DNA from: Citrobacter freundii ATCC 8090 = MTCC 1658 = NBRC 12681
GTDB taxonomy: Bacteria > Pseudomonadota > Gammaproteobacteria > Enterobacterales > Enterobacteriaceae
NCBI RefSeq assembly: GCF_011064845.1
Contig: NZ_CP049015.1
Span: 3,286,001-3,350,000, forward strand
DNA: 64,000 nt
Direction: 5' to 3'
Below the pieces are notes generated by a model that saw nothing but the letters and a program-made list of their open reading frames with translations, did no database searches and was not told where the DNA came from. Within the stretch, counting starts at the first letter, position 1; each line of letters begins with the position of its first letter. The position numbers and the translations under genes were made by a program. Of the stretch, positions 48,034-58,833 are shown piece after piece.

Positions 48034-49688
48034 AACCTGCTGCCCGCTACACTCTGGCCTGTATCGCGTTTATTGCGCTGTATTTTATTCTCCCCATCAA
48101 CAGTCGCCTGCTCTGGCAGCCTGATGAAACACGCTATGCCGAAATCAGTCGGGAAATGCTGACGTCCGGCGACTGGATCGTGCCGCACTTTTTAGGGCTT
48201 CGTTACTTTGAAAAACCGATTGCCGGATACTGGTTAAACAGCATCGGGCAATGGTTATTTGGCGCTAATAATTTTGGCGTCAGAGCAGGGGCTATATTTG
48301 CCACCTTGCTGACGGCGCTACTGGTAGCCTGGCTTGCCATGCGGTTATGGCAGGATAAGCGTACCGCCGTACTCTCTTCTGCTATCTTTTTAACGTTTTT
48401 CTCGGTTTACAGCATCGGCACCTACGCGGTACTTGATCCCATAATTGCGCTTTGGCTGATGGCGGGCATGTGCTGCTTTTGGGAAGGCATGCAGGCCACC
48501 ACCAGAACGCGTAAAATCATCGCTTTTTTGCTGTTAGGGTTAACCTGCGGCATGGGCGTGATGACCAAGGGCTTCCTGGCGCTTGCCGTTCCTGTGCTCA
48601 GCGTACTGCCGTGGGTTTTCGCGCAAAAGCGCTGGAAAGATCTCATACTCTACGGTCTGCTGGCGGTTATCGGCTGCGTCGTGATTGTGCTGCCGTGGGG
48701 AATAGCGATTGCCCAGCGTGAGCCGGATTTCTGGCATTACTTCTTCTGGGTTGAACATATTCAACGCTTCGCACAGGATGATGCCCAACACAAGGCTCCC
48801 ATCTGGTACTACATTCCGGTATTCGTGGCTGGCGCATTACCATGGCTCGGGCTGCTTCCTGGCGCGCTGCGTACGGGCTGGCGTGAGCGGGATGTTCCGC
48901 GCAGCGCACTGTACCTGTTAAGCTGGATTGTCATGCCAATCCTGTTTTTCAGCATCGCCAAAGGAAAACTGCCGACCTATATTCTTTCTTGCTTCGCCCC
49001 GCTGGCGATATTAACGGCGCGTTTCGGCCTGCAGGCCGCGGAAAAAGGCTCCGCCGCACTGCGCGTGAATGGCTGGATCAACGTGCTGTTCGGCGTGACC
49101 GGCATTGTCGCCACATTTATTGTTTCCACATTGGGTCCGTTAAAGACGCCGGTCTGGTCGCATATCGAAACGTATAAGGTGTTTTGCGCGTGGGGTATTT
49201 TTATCACCTGGGCACTGTTCGGCTGGTATACGCTAAATAACCGCGAGAAGAACTGGAAATTCGCCGCGCTGTGTCCGCTGGGACTCGCGCTGTTGTTTGG
49301 TTTCTCAGTCCCTGACCGGGTGATGGAGTCTAAACAGCCGCAGTTTTTTGTCGAGATGACTAAAGAGTCGCTGGAGTCGAGCCGTTACATTCTCACCGAC
49401 AACGTTGGCGTTGCCGCAGGGCTGGCCTGGAGCCTGAAGCGTGACGACATCATGATGTACGGCCAAACGGGAGAGTTAAAATATGGCCTCAACTACCCGG
49501 ATGCTCAGGGGCGCTTTGTTAGTCGGGAAGACTTTGCCGACTGGTTAGCGCAACATCGTCAGCAAGGAACTATTACGCTCGTGCTCACGATTGATAAGGA
49601 TGAAGATATTAATCATCTCGCTCTCCCTCCCGCTGATTACATTGATAATCAGGGGCGACTGGTCCTGATTCAGTATCGGCCAAAATGA
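48030..49688 (+). CDS. arnT: Lipid A aminoarabinose transferase ArnT
   Basis: A 552-residue GT-C glycosyltransferase of the inner membrane that transfers L-Ara4N from undecaprenyl phosphate to the lipid A phosphates on the periplasmic side. The first periplasmic loop has the catalytic acidic segment [16 protein letters not shown], followed by [16 protein letters not shown]. About 12 membrane helices and a C-terminal periplasmic domain can be seen. The start [10 protein letters not shown] overlaps the arnD stop as ATGA; longer starts are rejected. Confidence 0.97.
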   Translation: MKPAARYTLACIAFIALYFILPINSRLLWQPDETRYAEISREMLTSGDWIVPHFLGLRYFEKPIAGYWLNSIGQWLFGANNFGVRAGAIFATLLTALLVAWLAMRLWQDKRTAVLSSAIFLTFFSVYSIGTYAVLDPIIALWLMAGMCCFWEGMQATTRTRKIIAFLLLGLTCGMGVMTKGFLALAVPVLSVLPWVFAQKRWKDLILYGLLAVIGCVVIVLPWGIAIAQREPDFWHYFFWVEHIQRFAQDDAQHKAPIWYYIPVFVAGALPWLGLLPGALRTGWRERDVPRSALYLLSWIVMPILFFSIAKGKLPTYILSCFAPLAILTARFGLQAAEKGSAALRVNGWINVLFGVTGIVATFIVSTLGPLKTPVWSHIETYKVFCAWGIFITWALFGWYTLNNREKNWKFAALCPLGLALLFGFSVPDRVMESKQPQFFVEMTKESLESSRYILTDNVGVAAGLAWSLKRDDIMMYGQTGELKYGLNYPDAQGRFVSREDFADWLAQHRQQGTITLVLTIDKDEDINHLALPPADYIDNQGRLVLIQYRPK

Positions 49689-50020
49689 TCTGGATAGCCT
49701 TAGTTCTCGCCAGCCTGCTCAGCGTCTGCGGCCAGCTATGCCAGAAGCAGGCGACCCGACCGGTGTCCGTTCGTGCGCGAAAACGCCACGTCACGCAATG
49801 GATTGGGCTTGCTCTGACAAGCCTCGGTCTGGCCATGCTGCTATGGCTGGCGGTACTGCAGAACATTCCTGTCGGCATCGCCTACCCCATGCTGAGTCTT
49901 AACTTTGTATGGGTGACGCTGGCCGCGTGGAAAATCTGGCGCGAACCCGTCACTACACGCCACTGGCTGGGGGTTGGGCTGATCATTACCGGCATCTTTA
50001 TTCTTGGGAGCGCAGTGTAA
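49685..50020 (+). CDS. arnE: ArnE, subunit of the undecaprenyl-Ara4N flippase
   Basis: A 111-residue, four-helix small multidrug-resistance-like protein. With ArnF it is thought to flip undecaprenyl-phosphate-Ara4N across the inner membrane to ArnT. Membrane segments include [20 protein letters not shown] and the C-terminal [17 protein letters not shown]. It overlaps arnT by four bases and arnF by one (TAATG). Confidence 0.94.
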   Translation: MIWIALVLASLLSVCGQLCQKQATRPVSVRARKRHVTQWIGLALTSLGLAMLLWLAVLQNIPVGIAYPMLSLNFVWVTLAAWKIWREPVTTRHWLGVGLIITGIFILGSAV

Positions 50021-50406
50021 TGGGCATCTTTTGGGGATTATGTAGCGTTATTATCACCTCCGCAGCCCAGTTGAGCCTCGGCTTCGCAATGGATAATCTG
50101 CCGCCAATGATGCAGCCGCTGGAGTTCATCTCCGCCGTATTCTCTCTCAGTATTGGAGCGTTTGCTTTATCTGCCGGGCTGGCAGGCTATTTGCTGTCGG
50201 TTATTTGCTGGCATAAAGCCCTGCACCAGCTCGCGCTGAGCAAAGCTTATGCCCTGCTCAGCCTGAGCTATGTGCTGGTTTGGGTTGCATCAATGATTCT
50301 GCCCGGCTGGCAGGGAACATTTTCAGTAAAGGCGCTGGTTGGGGTACTGTGCATCATGGCGGGTTTAATGACGATTTTTCTGCCTGCAGACAAGCACCGG
50401 CGCTGA
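50020..50406 (+). CDS. arnF: ArnF, subunit of the undecaprenyl-Ara4N flippase
   Basis: A 128-residue, four-helix partner of ArnE and last gene of the arn operon. It starts [10 protein letters not shown] directly at the arnE stop and has the E. coli ArnF length. Helical segments such as [21 protein letters not shown] and [15 protein letters not shown] match the family (the first shown over the 20-residue helix region at about 68-88). It converges on pmrD with two bases between stops, so the two transcripts must overlap. Confidence 0.94.
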   Translation: MGIFWGLCSVIITSAAQLSLGFAMDNLPPMMQPLEFISAVFSLSIGAFALSAGLAGYLLSVICWHKALHQLALSKAYALLSLSYVLVWVASMILPGWQGTFSVKALVGVLCIMAGLMTIFLPADKHRR

Positions 50407-50408
50407 GC

Positions 50409-50672
50409 TCATTTATCTGCCGACAGTCGTAACAGGCGCTCCCATTCGTCACATATGTACTGTCTGGCATCGATTATTTTAATCACGCGGGATACATCGC
50501 GATTAACACAATACTGCGCATCTTTCAGCGGTGAAAGAAGATCGCCAGGTTTAACCCGCTCGAAAGATTGCGCCTCAGCGAGCATCTTAAGCGAACCACC
50601 ACTATCGCAAAGTACGATATAGAGCCTCTCTGCTTTCTTGTGACAGCAAGACTTCTTCACATGCCATTCCAT
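50409..50672 (-). CDS. pmrD: PmrD, connector from PhoPQ to PmrAB
   Basis: An 87-residue cytoplasmic protein that protects phosphorylated PmrA from dephosphorylation, linking low Mg2+ sensed by PhoPQ to the arn operon. The family features MEWHVKKSCCHKK, GGSLKMLAEAQS and PGDLLSPLKDAQYCVNRD are visible. The protein is divergent from E. coli PmrD in its C-terminal half, as PmrD proteins generally are among enterobacteria. The start at MEWHVKK is chosen by family length. Its position next to arnF is conserved. Confidence 0.9.
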   Translation of the reverse strand: MEWHVKKSCCHKKAERLYIVLCDSGGSLKMLAEAQSFERVKPGDLLSPLKDAQYCVNRDVSRVIKIIDARQYICDEWERLLRLSADK

Positions 50673-50709
50673 AGCGCACCTTTTGTTAAAAAATTTCACA
50701 ATAGGTTAC

Positions 50710-50726
50710 ACTTCAGCAGATAAACA
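50710..50726 (-). promoter_or_regulatory. Possible PhoP box upstream of pmrD
   Basis: On the minus strand TGTTTA-TCTGC-TGAAGT has one perfect and one poor copy of the PhoP hexamer TGTTTA with the proper five-base spacing. It lies about 40 bases before the pmrD start, where a PhoP site is expected, but the second half is weak. Confidence 0.35.
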
Positions 50727-50767
50727 AAAGGACAATAGCTGCGGAATGACAAAAATGAGAAATGTAA

Positions 50768-52192
50768 TTAATGCTTTCTTAATGTTAATGATGAAGCACT
50801 TACCCAATCCGACAACGCACGACGCGAGATTTTTATCCCTCCGGCTTTAAGCTCGGGTGGCAATGTCAACCAACATACCGGTTGCTGAAAGCGTGCCAGC
50901 TTATCTTTTACCCACTCTGCCAGATTAGTTTCTCCAGCATTAGCGTCATACTCAACGACCGCCACCGGGCGATGGCCAAATTCTTTGTCTTCTATCGGCA
51001 CAATAAAGGCCTGCAGAACATGTGGATGTGCGGCAATCACGCGTTCCACCTCTTCCGGCTGTATGCCTTCCCCGCCGCTAAAGAACAGATTGTCCATACG
51101 ACCGACAATGGTTAACTTGCCGTCCTTCAACACGCCGCGATCGCGGGTTGCAAACCAGCCTTCCGCGTTCACTAAAGGCATAAGCTGTCCGTTACGCCAG
51201 TAACCTTGCGCCATGCTGGCGGCTCGTAGCCAAACTTCGTCATTAACGATCCTGACTTCCCGCCCCGGTAAAGCAGAGCCCACATCCGCCAGGCCATCTG
51301 CCTCTTTCGCACAAACCGTAGAAGCAAACTCCGTCAATCCGTAACCGCACCAGCAACGAATCCCCTGTTCACGCGCCTGTTCCGTCAACTCAACAGGAAT
51401 TGCCGCACCGCCCAACAGCACCGCTTTTAGCGTGACTGGCGTGTTATTAACAAGTAAGCGCCACAGTTGCGTGGGCACCAGTGAAGCGTGAGTGCATCCA
51501 GCCAGCATTTGATCCAGCGGCTGTTTGTCGCGCACGGTCATTCGCGCCCCGGCGAACAACCATCGCCACAAAATGCCCTGCCCGGAAACATGAAACAGCG
51601 GCAGTGAGAGCAGCCAGTCATCCTCAGCACCAAACGGCATTAATGACAGTACGCCCTGCGCGCTTGCCAGATGCGCCTGACATGTATGCACCGCCGCCTT
51701 TGGTAATCCGGTAGAACCTGAGGTTAACGTCATCGTGCTCAAACGCTCGGGCAACCATGCAGCGGCGTGATCGCCTGGCAACGACTTCATCTGTAACGGA
51801 CTGAGTTCCGGGAGTGCGATAGCAGCCTCCAGATCCAGCGCAAAACGTAGCGTTAAGTCCGGGACCAGCGCATCAAGCAGCGACTGAGGCAACTGTGGGT
51901 TCACAGGTAAAACCCGCGCCCCACACTGCAGCAGCGCGAGCCAGGCCAGCAAAGCGCGCGGATGATTCCAGGCGCGAAGCAGGACGCCATCGCCTTCTTC
52001 CACGCCCTGAGCGGCAAAACCGCTGGCCAGATGGTCGATGCGCGCGCAGAGCTCGCTCCAGCTTAATGCCTCATCGTTGAGGCGTAAGGCTGGCGCCTTC
52101 GCACGAACCTGTCGCCAGTGACGCCACGGCCAGTCACTGGGTTGTATCAGGCCCGATAAGCTCACGCTATCGGGCCTTTCCTGCTGGGTCAT
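50768..52192 (-). CDS. menE: o-Succinylbenzoate-CoA ligase MenE, with REP-encoded N-terminal extension
   Basis: A 474-residue acyl-CoA synthetase of the ANL superfamily that makes o-succinylbenzoyl-CoA from OSB, ATP and CoA. The phosphate-loop motif [16 protein letters not shown], the [10 protein letters not shown] motif and the hinge region [13 protein letters not shown] are visible. The E. coli protein begins at about the [11 protein letters not shown] segment; here the reading frame opens 20 or so codons earlier at an ATG that overlaps the menC stop. A REP-like palindrome encodes much of that extra part. Last gene of menFDHBCE. Confidence 0.94.
   Translation of the reverse strand: MTQQERPDSVSLSGLIQPSDWPWRHWRQVRAKAPALRLNDEALSWSELCARIDHLASGFAAQGVEEGDGVLLRAWNHPRALLAWLALLQCGARVLPVNPQLPQSLLDALVPDLTLRFALDLEAAIALPELSPLQMKSLPGDHAAAWLPERLSTMTLTSGSTGLPKAAVHTCQAHLASAQGVLSLMPFGAEDDWLLSLPLFHVSGQGILWRWLFAGARMTVRDKQPLDQMLAGCTHASLVPTQLWRLLVNNTPVTLKAVLLGGAAIPVELTEQAREQGIRCWCGYGLTEFASTVCAKEADGLADVGSALPGREVRIVNDEVWLRAASMAQGYWRNGQLMPLVNAEGWFATRDRGVLKDGKLTIVGRMDNLFFSGGEGIQPEEVERVIAAHPHVLQAFIVPIEDKEFGHRPVAVVEYDANAGETNLAEWVKDKLARFQQPVCWLTLPPELKAGGIKISRRALSDWVSASSLTLRKH
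52149..52177. repeat. REP-like palindrome inside the 5' end of menE
   Basis: AGGCCCGATA (52150-52159) and TATCGGGCCT (52169-52178) form a 10-base perfect inverted repeat around a nine-base loop. It lies within the first codons of the menE frame, just after the menC stop, and closely resembles the palindrome at 35761-35789. Confidence 0.8.
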
Positions 52193-53151
52193 AGCAGACG
52201 TTCCAGCGCATCAACGTCGATACACGGCAACGCGCTACCGGGCCAGGTGCGTACCTGCTGGCACTGCATCAGGCTCAGGGTATCCAGACCCGGGATGGTT
52301 TGCGGCGTCAACCAGGCGGCAATTCGCGCCAGCTGGGTTAAGCCCAGACTCGACTCGATTGACGAACTGATAACGGCAGTAAGACCAAGCGCATGCGCCG
52401 CTGCCACCTGTTCACGGACTTTATCGAGACTGCCGGTCAGCGTAGGTTTGATAACCACAGCCTTGACGCCCTCTTCGGCTTCGAAGGTGAAATCCGCTTC
52501 ACGCAGACTTTCATCCCAGGCGATGGCAATGCCGGTTTCACGCGCGAAGGCACGAGAATCATCACGGGTTTTGCACGGTTCTTCGAGGAAGGCAATGCGT
52601 CCGCGATACTCCGGATTAACGTATTTCGCGAACTGCTGAGCTTTCAACGGCGTCCAGGCCCGGTTGGCGTCAAGTCGCAAATGCAGCTCCGGGATCGCCT
52701 CAAGTAACAGATTGGCTACCATGCCGTCGCGAACCGCTTCATACAGACCGACCTTAATCTTCGCCACTTTTTCGCCCGGCATGTCCGCCAGTTGCAGTAC
52801 CAGATCGTCAGGATCGCCCGTACACAGCGGTGCAGCACGATAGTCTGCGTCCTGTGGCAATACGCCAGCCAGTTCGGCCAGCGCACAGCTTACGCCAAAG
52901 GCGACTGAAGGCAGTTGCGGTAAGGAGGCATCCCCTTGCAGCCAGCCTTTCACCCAAGCCAGCAACTCGGTTTGCGCTTCTTCCCAGCTTTCCTGACTGA
53001 AGCCCGGCAGCGGGGAGATTTCTCCCCACCCTTCACGCTCACCGTCACGAAGACATACGTATAACCCGTCACGCGTTTTTAACCGCCTGTCGCGCAGAAT
53101 CACCCCCGCGTCCATGGGGATCTGCCAGCGGTATACCTGCGCGCTACGCAT
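52189..53151 (-). CDS. menC: o-Succinylbenzoate synthase MenC
   Basis: A 320-residue enolase-superfamily enzyme that dehydrates SHCHC to o-succinylbenzoate in menaquinone synthesis. The catalytic lysines are in KIKVGLYEA (about residue 133) and VIKPTLTGS (about 235); metal-ligand regions LRLDANRAW and AFLEEPCK are present. Same length as E. coli MenC. It starts within the menB stop (TAATG) and overlaps menE. Confidence 0.97.
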   Translation of the reverse strand: MRSAQVYRWQIPMDAGVILRDRRLKTRDGLYVCLRDGEREGWGEISPLPGFSQESWEEAQTELLAWVKGWLQGDASLPQLPSVAFGVSCALAELAGVLPQDADYRAAPLCTGDPDDLVLQLADMPGEKVAKIKVGLYEAVRDGMVANLLLEAIPELHLRLDANRAWTPLKAQQFAKYVNPEYRGRIAFLEEPCKTRDDSRAFARETGIAIAWDESLREADFTFEAEEGVKAVVIKPTLTGSLDKVREQVAAAHALGLTAVISSSIESSLGLTQLARIAAWLTPQTIPGLDTLSLMQCQQVRTWPGSALPCIDVDALERLL

Positions 53152-54008
53152 TACGGATTCCGTTTGAATTTGCTGAAATCAGGCTGACGTTTCTGGTTAA
53201 AGGCGTTACGGCCTTCCTGACCTTCTTCCGTCATGTAGAACAGCATAGTGGCGTTACCTGCCAGCTCCTGCAGACCTGCCTGACCATCACAGTCGGCGTT
53301 CAGTGCAGCTTTCAGGCAGCGCAGCGCCATTGGGCTGTTTTGCAGCATTTCGCGACACCAGCGTACTGTCTCTTTTTCCAGATCCGCCAGCGGAACCACG
53401 GTGTTGACCAGCCCCATATCCAGCGCCTGTTTCGCATCGTACTGACGGCACAGGAACCAGATTTCACGCGCCTTTTTCTGACCGACGATACGCGCCATAT
53501 AGGAAGCGCCCCAACCGCCGTCGAAGGAACCGACTTTCGGACCGGTCTGACCGAAGATGGCGTTTTCAGCCGCAATGGTCAGGTCACACATCATGTGCAG
53601 CACATGTCCGCCGCCAATGGAGAAACCTGCAACCATCGCTACTACCGGTTTCGGACAGGTACGAATCTGACGCTGGAAGTCCAGTACGTTCAGGTGATGC
53701 ACACCGGAGTCATCCTGGTATCCGCCGTAGTCGCCACGTACCTTCTGATCGCCGCCTGCACAGAACGCTTTATCGCCCGCACCGGTCAGAATAATTACGC
53801 CGATGTTGTCATCATAGCGAGCATCCGCCAGCGCCTGGATCATCTCTTTCACGGTGACCGGACGGAAGGCATTGCGTACCTGCGGACGATTAATGGTGAT
53901 TTTTGCGATACCGTCGGTGGATTTCTCGTAAAGAATGTCGGTATAGCCTTCAGAGCAATCGTGCCATTCTACCGGTGCGTAAAGCATTGTTTCATCAGGA
54001 TAGATCAT
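53151..54008 (-). CDS. menB: 1,4-Dihydroxy-2-naphthoyl-CoA synthase MenB
   Basis: A 285-residue crotonase-fold enzyme that closes the second ring by Dieckmann-type condensation of o-succinylbenzoyl-CoA. The oxyanion-hole and bicarbonate-site region [20 protein letters not shown] and the active-site loop [18 protein letters not shown] are clear. Same length as E. coli MenB. Situated between menH (14-base gap) and menC. Confidence 0.98.
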   Translation of the reverse strand: MIYPDETMLYAPVEWHDCSEGYTDILYEKSTDGIAKITINRPQVRNAFRPVTVKEMIQALADARYDDNIGVIILTGAGDKAFCAGGDQKVRGDYGGYQDDSGVHHLNVLDFQRQIRTCPKPVVAMVAGFSIGGGHVLHMMCDLTIAAENAIFGQTGPKVGSFDGGWGASYMARIVGQKKAREIWFLCRQYDAKQALDMGLVNTVVPLADLEKETVRWCREMLQNSPMALRCLKAALNADCDGQAGLQELAGNATMLFYMTEEGQEGRNAFNQKRQPDFSKFKRNP

Positions 54009-54022
54009 AAAATGTCCTATAG

Positions 54023-54781
54023 TCAGCGACGCAGAATCTGAGCCAGACAGTCCACTACACCCGCGGGGTTGTCCCGATGCGCGTTGTGTCCGGCATTACG
54101 AATCACATGGTTTGGTACTGATATTTCCGCCGCCAGAGCGCGGAATTTATCGTCACGTTCACCACATAAATAATAAAACGGAAATGTGCGCGTCGTGAGT
54201 TGCGCAAGTAAATCAGGTTGTACGGCAAGCGAGGTGGCCTCCAGCATTGCCGCCAGCGTTTGCCCATTATTCTGGCTACGCAGAGCGACCAGCGCCTCTC
54301 TTTGTGCCGTGTTCAGCGAGGAAAAAACGGGCTGTTGATACCAGTCATTAAACACCTCACGTAGCGGCTCTGCGCGAAAACGCGCAGCCCAGCGGCCATC
54401 CGAGAGACGACGCTGAACGCGCGCCTCTTCGCCTTGCAAGCCTGGATGTCCACCTTCAACCACCAGACCACAAAGCCCAGGCATCTCCTGACAGGCCGCC
54501 ATCATCGCGACTCTGCCACCAAGAGAGTATCCCACCAGCCAGTAGTTGTGTATGTTGTAACTAAGCAGAGTGTTACGCAGCAAAACGTTTACGTCATCGA
54601 ATCCGCTCACGCTGATGTCAGCAGAGCCACCGTGTCCCGGCAGATCGATGTATAGCCGCGAATAATCCTGAAACGCTTCGCCGACCGTCTGCCATTCCCG
54701 ACAATCGCCAGAGAAACCGTGCAGGAAAACCAGCCAGGGAAATCCCGTCTGGCCCTCTTTCGCCTGCGCATGCAGGATCAT
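54023..54781 (-). CDS. menH: SHCHC synthase MenH
   Basis: A 252-residue alpha/beta hydrolase-fold enzyme that eliminates pyruvate from SEPHCHC to give SHCHC. The nucleophile serine is in [11 protein letters not shown] (about residue 86), the histidine in [13 protein letters not shown] (about residue 232), with the N-terminal [12 protein letters not shown] oxyanion loop. Its ATG overlaps the menD stop as ATGA. Confidence 0.96.
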   Translation of the reverse strand: MILHAQAKEGQTGFPWLVFLHGFSGDCREWQTVGEAFQDYSRLYIDLPGHGGSADISVSGFDDVNVLLRNTLLSYNIHNYWLVGYSLGGRVAMMAACQEMPGLCGLVVEGGHPGLQGEEARVQRRLSDGRWAARFRAEPLREVFNDWYQQPVFSSLNTAQREALVALRSQNNGQTLAAMLEATSLAVQPDLLAQLTTRTFPFYYLCGERDDKFRALAAEISVPNHVIRNAGHNAHRDNPAGVVDCLAQILRR

Positions 54782-56448
54782 AGATGACTTACCTTCGCCA
54801 GCAGTTGCTGCAAGGTTTGCGCCCCGTCAGTTTCATTCACCACCAGCTCAATCACCGTGGCCGCAGGAGTACGCCAGGCGTTAGTCAACGCGCTCTCCAG
54901 CTGCTCCCAGTTTTCCGGGCGCTCGTATTTAAGGTTAAACATGGCGGCAGCATGCTCGAAATGTACGTTCTGCGGCATCAGATAGAACCGTTCGCGTTCG
55001 CTGGCTGGCGTCGGCAGCAGAGAAAAAATCTGTCCGCCGTTATTGTTGACCACTATCAGGACAAACGGTGCAGAAACCTGGCGCAATAACGCCAGCGCAT
55101 TCAGGTCATACAATGCAGATAAATCGCCAACAATCGCCAGCGTCGATTTCGCGCTGGCACGCTGTACACCTGCTGCCGTTGACAGCAGACCGTCAATACC
55201 GCTCGCGCCACGGTTGCTATAGACCGGGTAACCAGCCGGAAGCTGCGACAGCGCATCAATCAGGCGTACCACCAGACTGTTACCCACGAACAGCTGCCCC
55301 TGCTCCGGCAAGTATTCGTGAATACGGTGGGCTAATTGCGCTTCACCGAACGCCTCACGACGGGCTTCTACCGCCTGCCAGGCCAGTTGTGCCAGGCGAG
55401 GGATTTCCACGTACCAGGGCTGACGTTTCTCCGCCGGATGCAGCTCCAGCCAGTCGCCAACTTTCGCCACCAGCCTGCGGCCACGATGGTGAGCCGGATC
55501 GAGGCGGCCTTCGATATTATCGACAATCCAGTATTCCTGCGGATCGCAACTGGCCTGCCATTGCAGGAGTCGTTTTCCGGTCAGGCTGCTGCCAAGCTGC
55601 ACCACAATCTGCGCCTGCTGTAACTCAGCTACCGCTTTCGCATTTCCCAGCCACAGGTCGGCGCACGGCAGCGGTTGTCCGGTTTGCGACAGAACATCAC
55701 CAATCAGCGGCCAGCCTAACGTCTGCGCCCACTGCGCAACTTTCTTACCTTCTTCAGCGCTCATGCGGCCCGCAATGACTACGCCGCGTTTTTGTCGCCA
55801 GAAAAACCAGTCGCGCTGTTTGTCGCTTTCCAGCCGACGCGCTTCTCGCAGCCAGGGTTTATCGTCCTGCCACCAGTCGCCGAGGCGCTGCTGCCAGGCA
55901 ATCCCCGTTTCGTCCATATCGCCATACAGCGGTTCCGCAAACGGGCAATTGATATGAACCGCCCCGCTATGCAGGGTTGCTAACGCATTATCAATAGTGG
56001 ACACCAGCCAGCTTGCCGGAATGTCCTGAGTGGGACGCGGTAAAGAGAGCGTTTGCGATGGATGCGAGGCAAACATTCCGGCCTGACGAATCGCCTGGTT
56101 CGCACCACAGTCGATAAGCTCTGGCGGTCGGTCTGCCGTAAGTAAAATTAGTTTTTCACCGGTCAGGCCCGCTTCAATCAACGCGGGATATAAATTCGCC
56201 ACCGCGGTACCGGACGTCACAATCACGGCGACAGGCTGACGGCTAACTTTTGCCAGACCTAAGGCCAGATGCCCAAGACCACGCTCGTCAAAATGGGTGT
56301 GATGGATGAATGCGGGGTTTTCCGCTGCCGCCAGCGTCAACGGTGTAGAACGAGAGCCAGGGGCAATGCAGACATGCCTGACGCCGTGGCGAGTGAGTGC
56401 TTCCAGAATGACCGCCGCCCAGCGTCGGTTAAATGCGCTTACTGACAT
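54778..56448 (-). CDS. menD: SEPHCHC synthase MenD
   Basis: A 556-residue thiamine-diphosphate enzyme that adds the succinic-semialdehyde unit from 2-oxoglutarate to isochorismate, the first committed step to menaquinone. The cofactor glutamate is in [25 protein letters not shown] region (about residues 75-95). The ThDP/Mg2+ motif [15 protein letters not shown] is present near residue 440. The start at [10 protein letters not shown] matches the E. coli length; six upstream codons beginning MIPDNL are in frame but not needed. Confidence 0.97.
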   Translation of the reverse strand: MSVSAFNRRWAAVILEALTRHGVRHVCIAPGSRSTPLTLAAAENPAFIHHTHFDERGLGHLALGLAKVSRQPVAVIVTSGTAVANLYPALIEAGLTGEKLILLTADRPPELIDCGANQAIRQAGMFASHPSQTLSLPRPTQDIPASWLVSTIDNALATLHSGAVHINCPFAEPLYGDMDETGIAWQQRLGDWWQDDKPWLREARRLESDKQRDWFFWRQKRGVVIAGRMSAEEGKKVAQWAQTLGWPLIGDVLSQTGQPLPCADLWLGNAKAVAELQQAQIVVQLGSSLTGKRLLQWQASCDPQEYWIVDNIEGRLDPAHHRGRRLVAKVGDWLELHPAEKRQPWYVEIPRLAQLAWQAVEARREAFGEAQLAHRIHEYLPEQGQLFVGNSLVVRLIDALSQLPAGYPVYSNRGASGIDGLLSTAAGVQRASAKSTLAIVGDLSALYDLNALALLRQVSAPFVLIVVNNNGGQIFSLLPTPASERERFYLMPQNVHFEHAAAMFNLKYERPENWEQLESALTNAWRTPAATVIELVVNETDGAQTLQQLLAKVSHL

Positions 56449-56532
56449 GAGATTGTCCGGTATCAATATTGCGACACAGTATAAAGAATCGAATAAATGG
56501 ATTTTTGATATGAGTCGGTAATGTGTGACTCA

Positions 56533-57831
56533 TTAGGCTTCCATCTGTAATAAAGTACGTAAACCCGCCGCTTTGTTGTCTATTTCTTGCCATTCCTGCT
56601 CAGGATCTGAACCACGTACGATCCCTGCCCCGGCATACAGGCGCACCACGTTTGCGCTAATTTTCGCCGAACGTAGTGACACGCAAAACTCACTTTGGCG
56701 CCGTGAAAGATAACCCGCAGAACCGGCATACCACTCACGTTCAAAGGGTTCATTTTGTTGGATGAATTCACGCGCCAGCTCTCGCGGAATACCGGCGACA
56801 GCCGCCGTGGGCTGGAGTTGCATCAGGCAAAGCGTATCGTCGGCCTGATTCAGTTCCGTCCAGATGCAACGGCGCAGGTGCTGCACTTTACGCAGCCTGA
56901 GCACCTGTGGCGGCAGCACGTCGAGAGTTTGCGTACAGCCTTGCAGGCGCTGGCAAATATCTTCAACCACCAGCATATTCTCACGCTGGTTTTTATCATC
57001 TTTCATTAGCCATTCACCCAACTGCCAGGCGCGATGATCCTCAGGGTGGTTAGCAACGGTTCCGGCCAGCGCCTCGGTGCGCAGCGCCGTGTCTCGCCGC
57101 CGATACAGACGCTCAGGGGAAGAGCCAAGAAAAGCGGAGTCGGCAGAGAATGCCATAAAGAAATGGTAGCAGTTCAGGTTTAAGCGACGGCTGGATGCCA
57201 TCACGGCCGCGGCATTAACCGGCTGAGAAAACTGTAAATCGGTCGCCCGCGCCAGCACGACCTTATCGAGGTCTTCTCCTGCGATCGTTTGGGTGGCGAG
57301 TTTTATCAGATTTGTCCAGCCCGCTTTATCTGGCCAGTTCTGTTCTCCCGTCAAACTGAGACGCAACGCGGGTAGCGGCTTAACATTGGCGAGCGATGAG
57401 ATAAACGCCACCGCCTGCGCGGCGTCGTCACGTAACGATACGTCGCTGTAGAGATGTAAGCGTAAGCTCGCCACTCCGGCGCAACGTCGCCACTCCAGCC
57501 GCGGCAGCAGCAAATTGCCACGCTGTGGCTCAAAGGCATTCAGGCCCCAGATGCGCAGGTCGGGATGATTATCATGCTGGTGTAAAAATTGCTGGGCCGA
57601 TTCCAGCGAGGAAAATGCGGCGACGGCCCCTAATACGGCGGCCTCTTCGTCGCCGTTACGCTGCTGCCAGTAAAATTGGGGCCAGACGGGTTGACTGGCC
57701 AGCCATCCTAAAGCGTCAAACGCATCATTCAGTGGGAAAGGTATATCGTAAATACGAATTCCAGGTGCTGCTGGCATCTCTTGCGATAAATGACGCATCA
57801 GACTTTCCAGCGCAGTAGTGATTGAATGCAC
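56533..57831 (-). CDS. menF: Isochorismate synthase MenF
   Basis: A 432-residue chorismate-binding enzyme that isomerises chorismate to isochorismate for menaquinone. The core segments DKVVLARATDLQF (catalytic lysine), FLGSSPERLYRR, LRTEALAGTVA, LQPTAAVAGIP and LYAGAGIVRGSDPEQEW are all present. The start codon is GTG at 57831-57829. First gene of menFDHBCE; menD starts after 84 bases. Confidence 0.96.
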   Translation of the reverse strand: MHSITTALESLMRHLSQEMPAAPGIRIYDIPFPLNDAFDALGWLASQPVWPQFYWQQRNGDEEAAVLGAVAAFSSLESAQQFLHQHDNHPDLRIWGLNAFEPQRGNLLLPRLEWRRCAGVASLRLHLYSDVSLRDDAAQAVAFISSLANVKPLPALRLSLTGEQNWPDKAGWTNLIKLATQTIAGEDLDKVVLARATDLQFSQPVNAAAVMASSRRLNLNCYHFFMAFSADSAFLGSSPERLYRRRDTALRTEALAGTVANHPEDHRAWQLGEWLMKDDKNQRENMLVVEDICQRLQGCTQTLDVLPPQVLRLRKVQHLRRCIWTELNQADDTLCLMQLQPTAAVAGIPRELAREFIQQNEPFEREWYAGSAGYLSRRQSEFCVSLRSAKISANVVRLYAGAGIVRGSDPEQEWQEIDNKAAGLRTLLQMEA

Positions 57832-57935
57832 GCGGACCTCTCCCTGTTAAAAACCTCACATTATACGGGGTACTGAGCAGAAAAAGCAGTACCCCCAGTT
57901 AGGGAGTACGTACAAATGCGATGACAGAACGGAAT

Positions 57936-58241
57936 TTATCGCCGTGCTAACAATAATCCCATCACTAAACCGACTGTGGCGCCAACGCCAATCCCGCGCC
58001 AGGGTTTTTCGTGCACATAATCATCCGCCCGACAAACAGCTTTTTTCGCACGGTAATAGTAGCTGTCAGAAGCATGGCTGACGCGATTTCTCACCTCTTC
58101 TAACGCCCGTTCTGCCCGCGCTTTTAACTCAAGGTATTTTTGATCTGCTGGGTCGCCAGAAGAACGCAGCACCTCTTCCAGCGTTTCACTCAATAATTCC
58201 AGATCATCATCGATACGTGATTCATAAGAATGAAAAGACAT
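57936..58241 (-). CDS. elaB: ElaB, tail-anchored inner membrane protein (DUF883)
   Basis: A 101-residue protein with a helical, charged N-terminal part (LELKARAERALEEVRNRV) and one C-terminal membrane segment GIGVGATVGLVMGLLLARR, the layout of the ElaB/YqjD/YgaM family. These are tail-anchored stationary-phase proteins; relatives bind ribosomes or protect against oxidative stress. GGGAGAAT before the ATG is a good ribosome site. Monocistronic between menF and elaA. Confidence 0.93.
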   Translation of the reverse strand: MSFHSYESRIDDDLELLSETLEEVLRSSGDPADQKYLELKARAERALEEVRNRVSHASDSYYYRAKKAVCRADDYVHEKPWRGIGVGATVGLVMGLLLARR

Positions 58242-58304
58242 TATATTCTCCCTTTCAATTGACGTACCCGCTAACTATAGACAACCTGGACTGTTTGTGC
58301 CTGT

Positions 58305-58766
58305 TTACGCCTGATGTGCTTCCCGCGCCATTCCGACGTGTGGAATACCGTCTTCGTCATAGATATCCGTTACCGGAACAAAGCCAAAGCGCGCATAGAA
58401 CGATTGCAGATGCGCCTGCGCGCCCAGATATAACGCCTTGTGTGGCCAGTGTTGCGCGCAGGATGCCAGCGTCTGGGCCATCAGCTGTTGCCCCAGTTTT
58501 TCACCACGCAGCACTTCGCTTACAATCACCCGACCAATCACCACCGGCTCCAGCTCGTCATCGCTTTTCAGAATCCTCGCATACGCCACCAGCTCATCGT
58601 TATGCCAGCCCAGAATATGGCGATTCTCTCCAACCAGGTCATCGCCATCCACATCCTGGTACGGACACTGTTGCTCAACTACAAACACCGCGCATCGCAA
58701 CTGAAGTAGTGCGTACAGTTGTTGGGTACTCAGCTTTGCATGGTGGAGATCTTGCCAGTGAATCAT
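58305..58766 (-). CDS. elaA: ElaA, GNAT-family N-acetyltransferase
   Basis: A 153-residue single-domain GNAT protein. The family core includes CAVFVVEQQCPYQDVDGDD, a stretch strongly conserved in ElaA, followed by the acetyl-CoA binding region VIVSEVLRGEKLGQQLM. The physiological substrate is not known. It is divergent from rbn with 67 bases between starts. Confidence 0.92.
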   Translation of the reverse strand: MIHWQDLHHAKLSTQQLYALLQLRCAVFVVEQQCPYQDVDGDDLVGENRHILGWHNDELVAYARILKSDDELEPVVIGRVIVSEVLRGEKLGQQLMAQTLASCAQHWPHKALYLGAQAHLQSFYARFGFVPVTDIYDEDGIPHVGMAREAHQA

Positions 58767-58833
58767 TGTCTGCCCCTATGTTGTGATAACCTGAACACCC
58801 TGCCTTATTGATGGCGAAAAGTGTAACGCGAAG

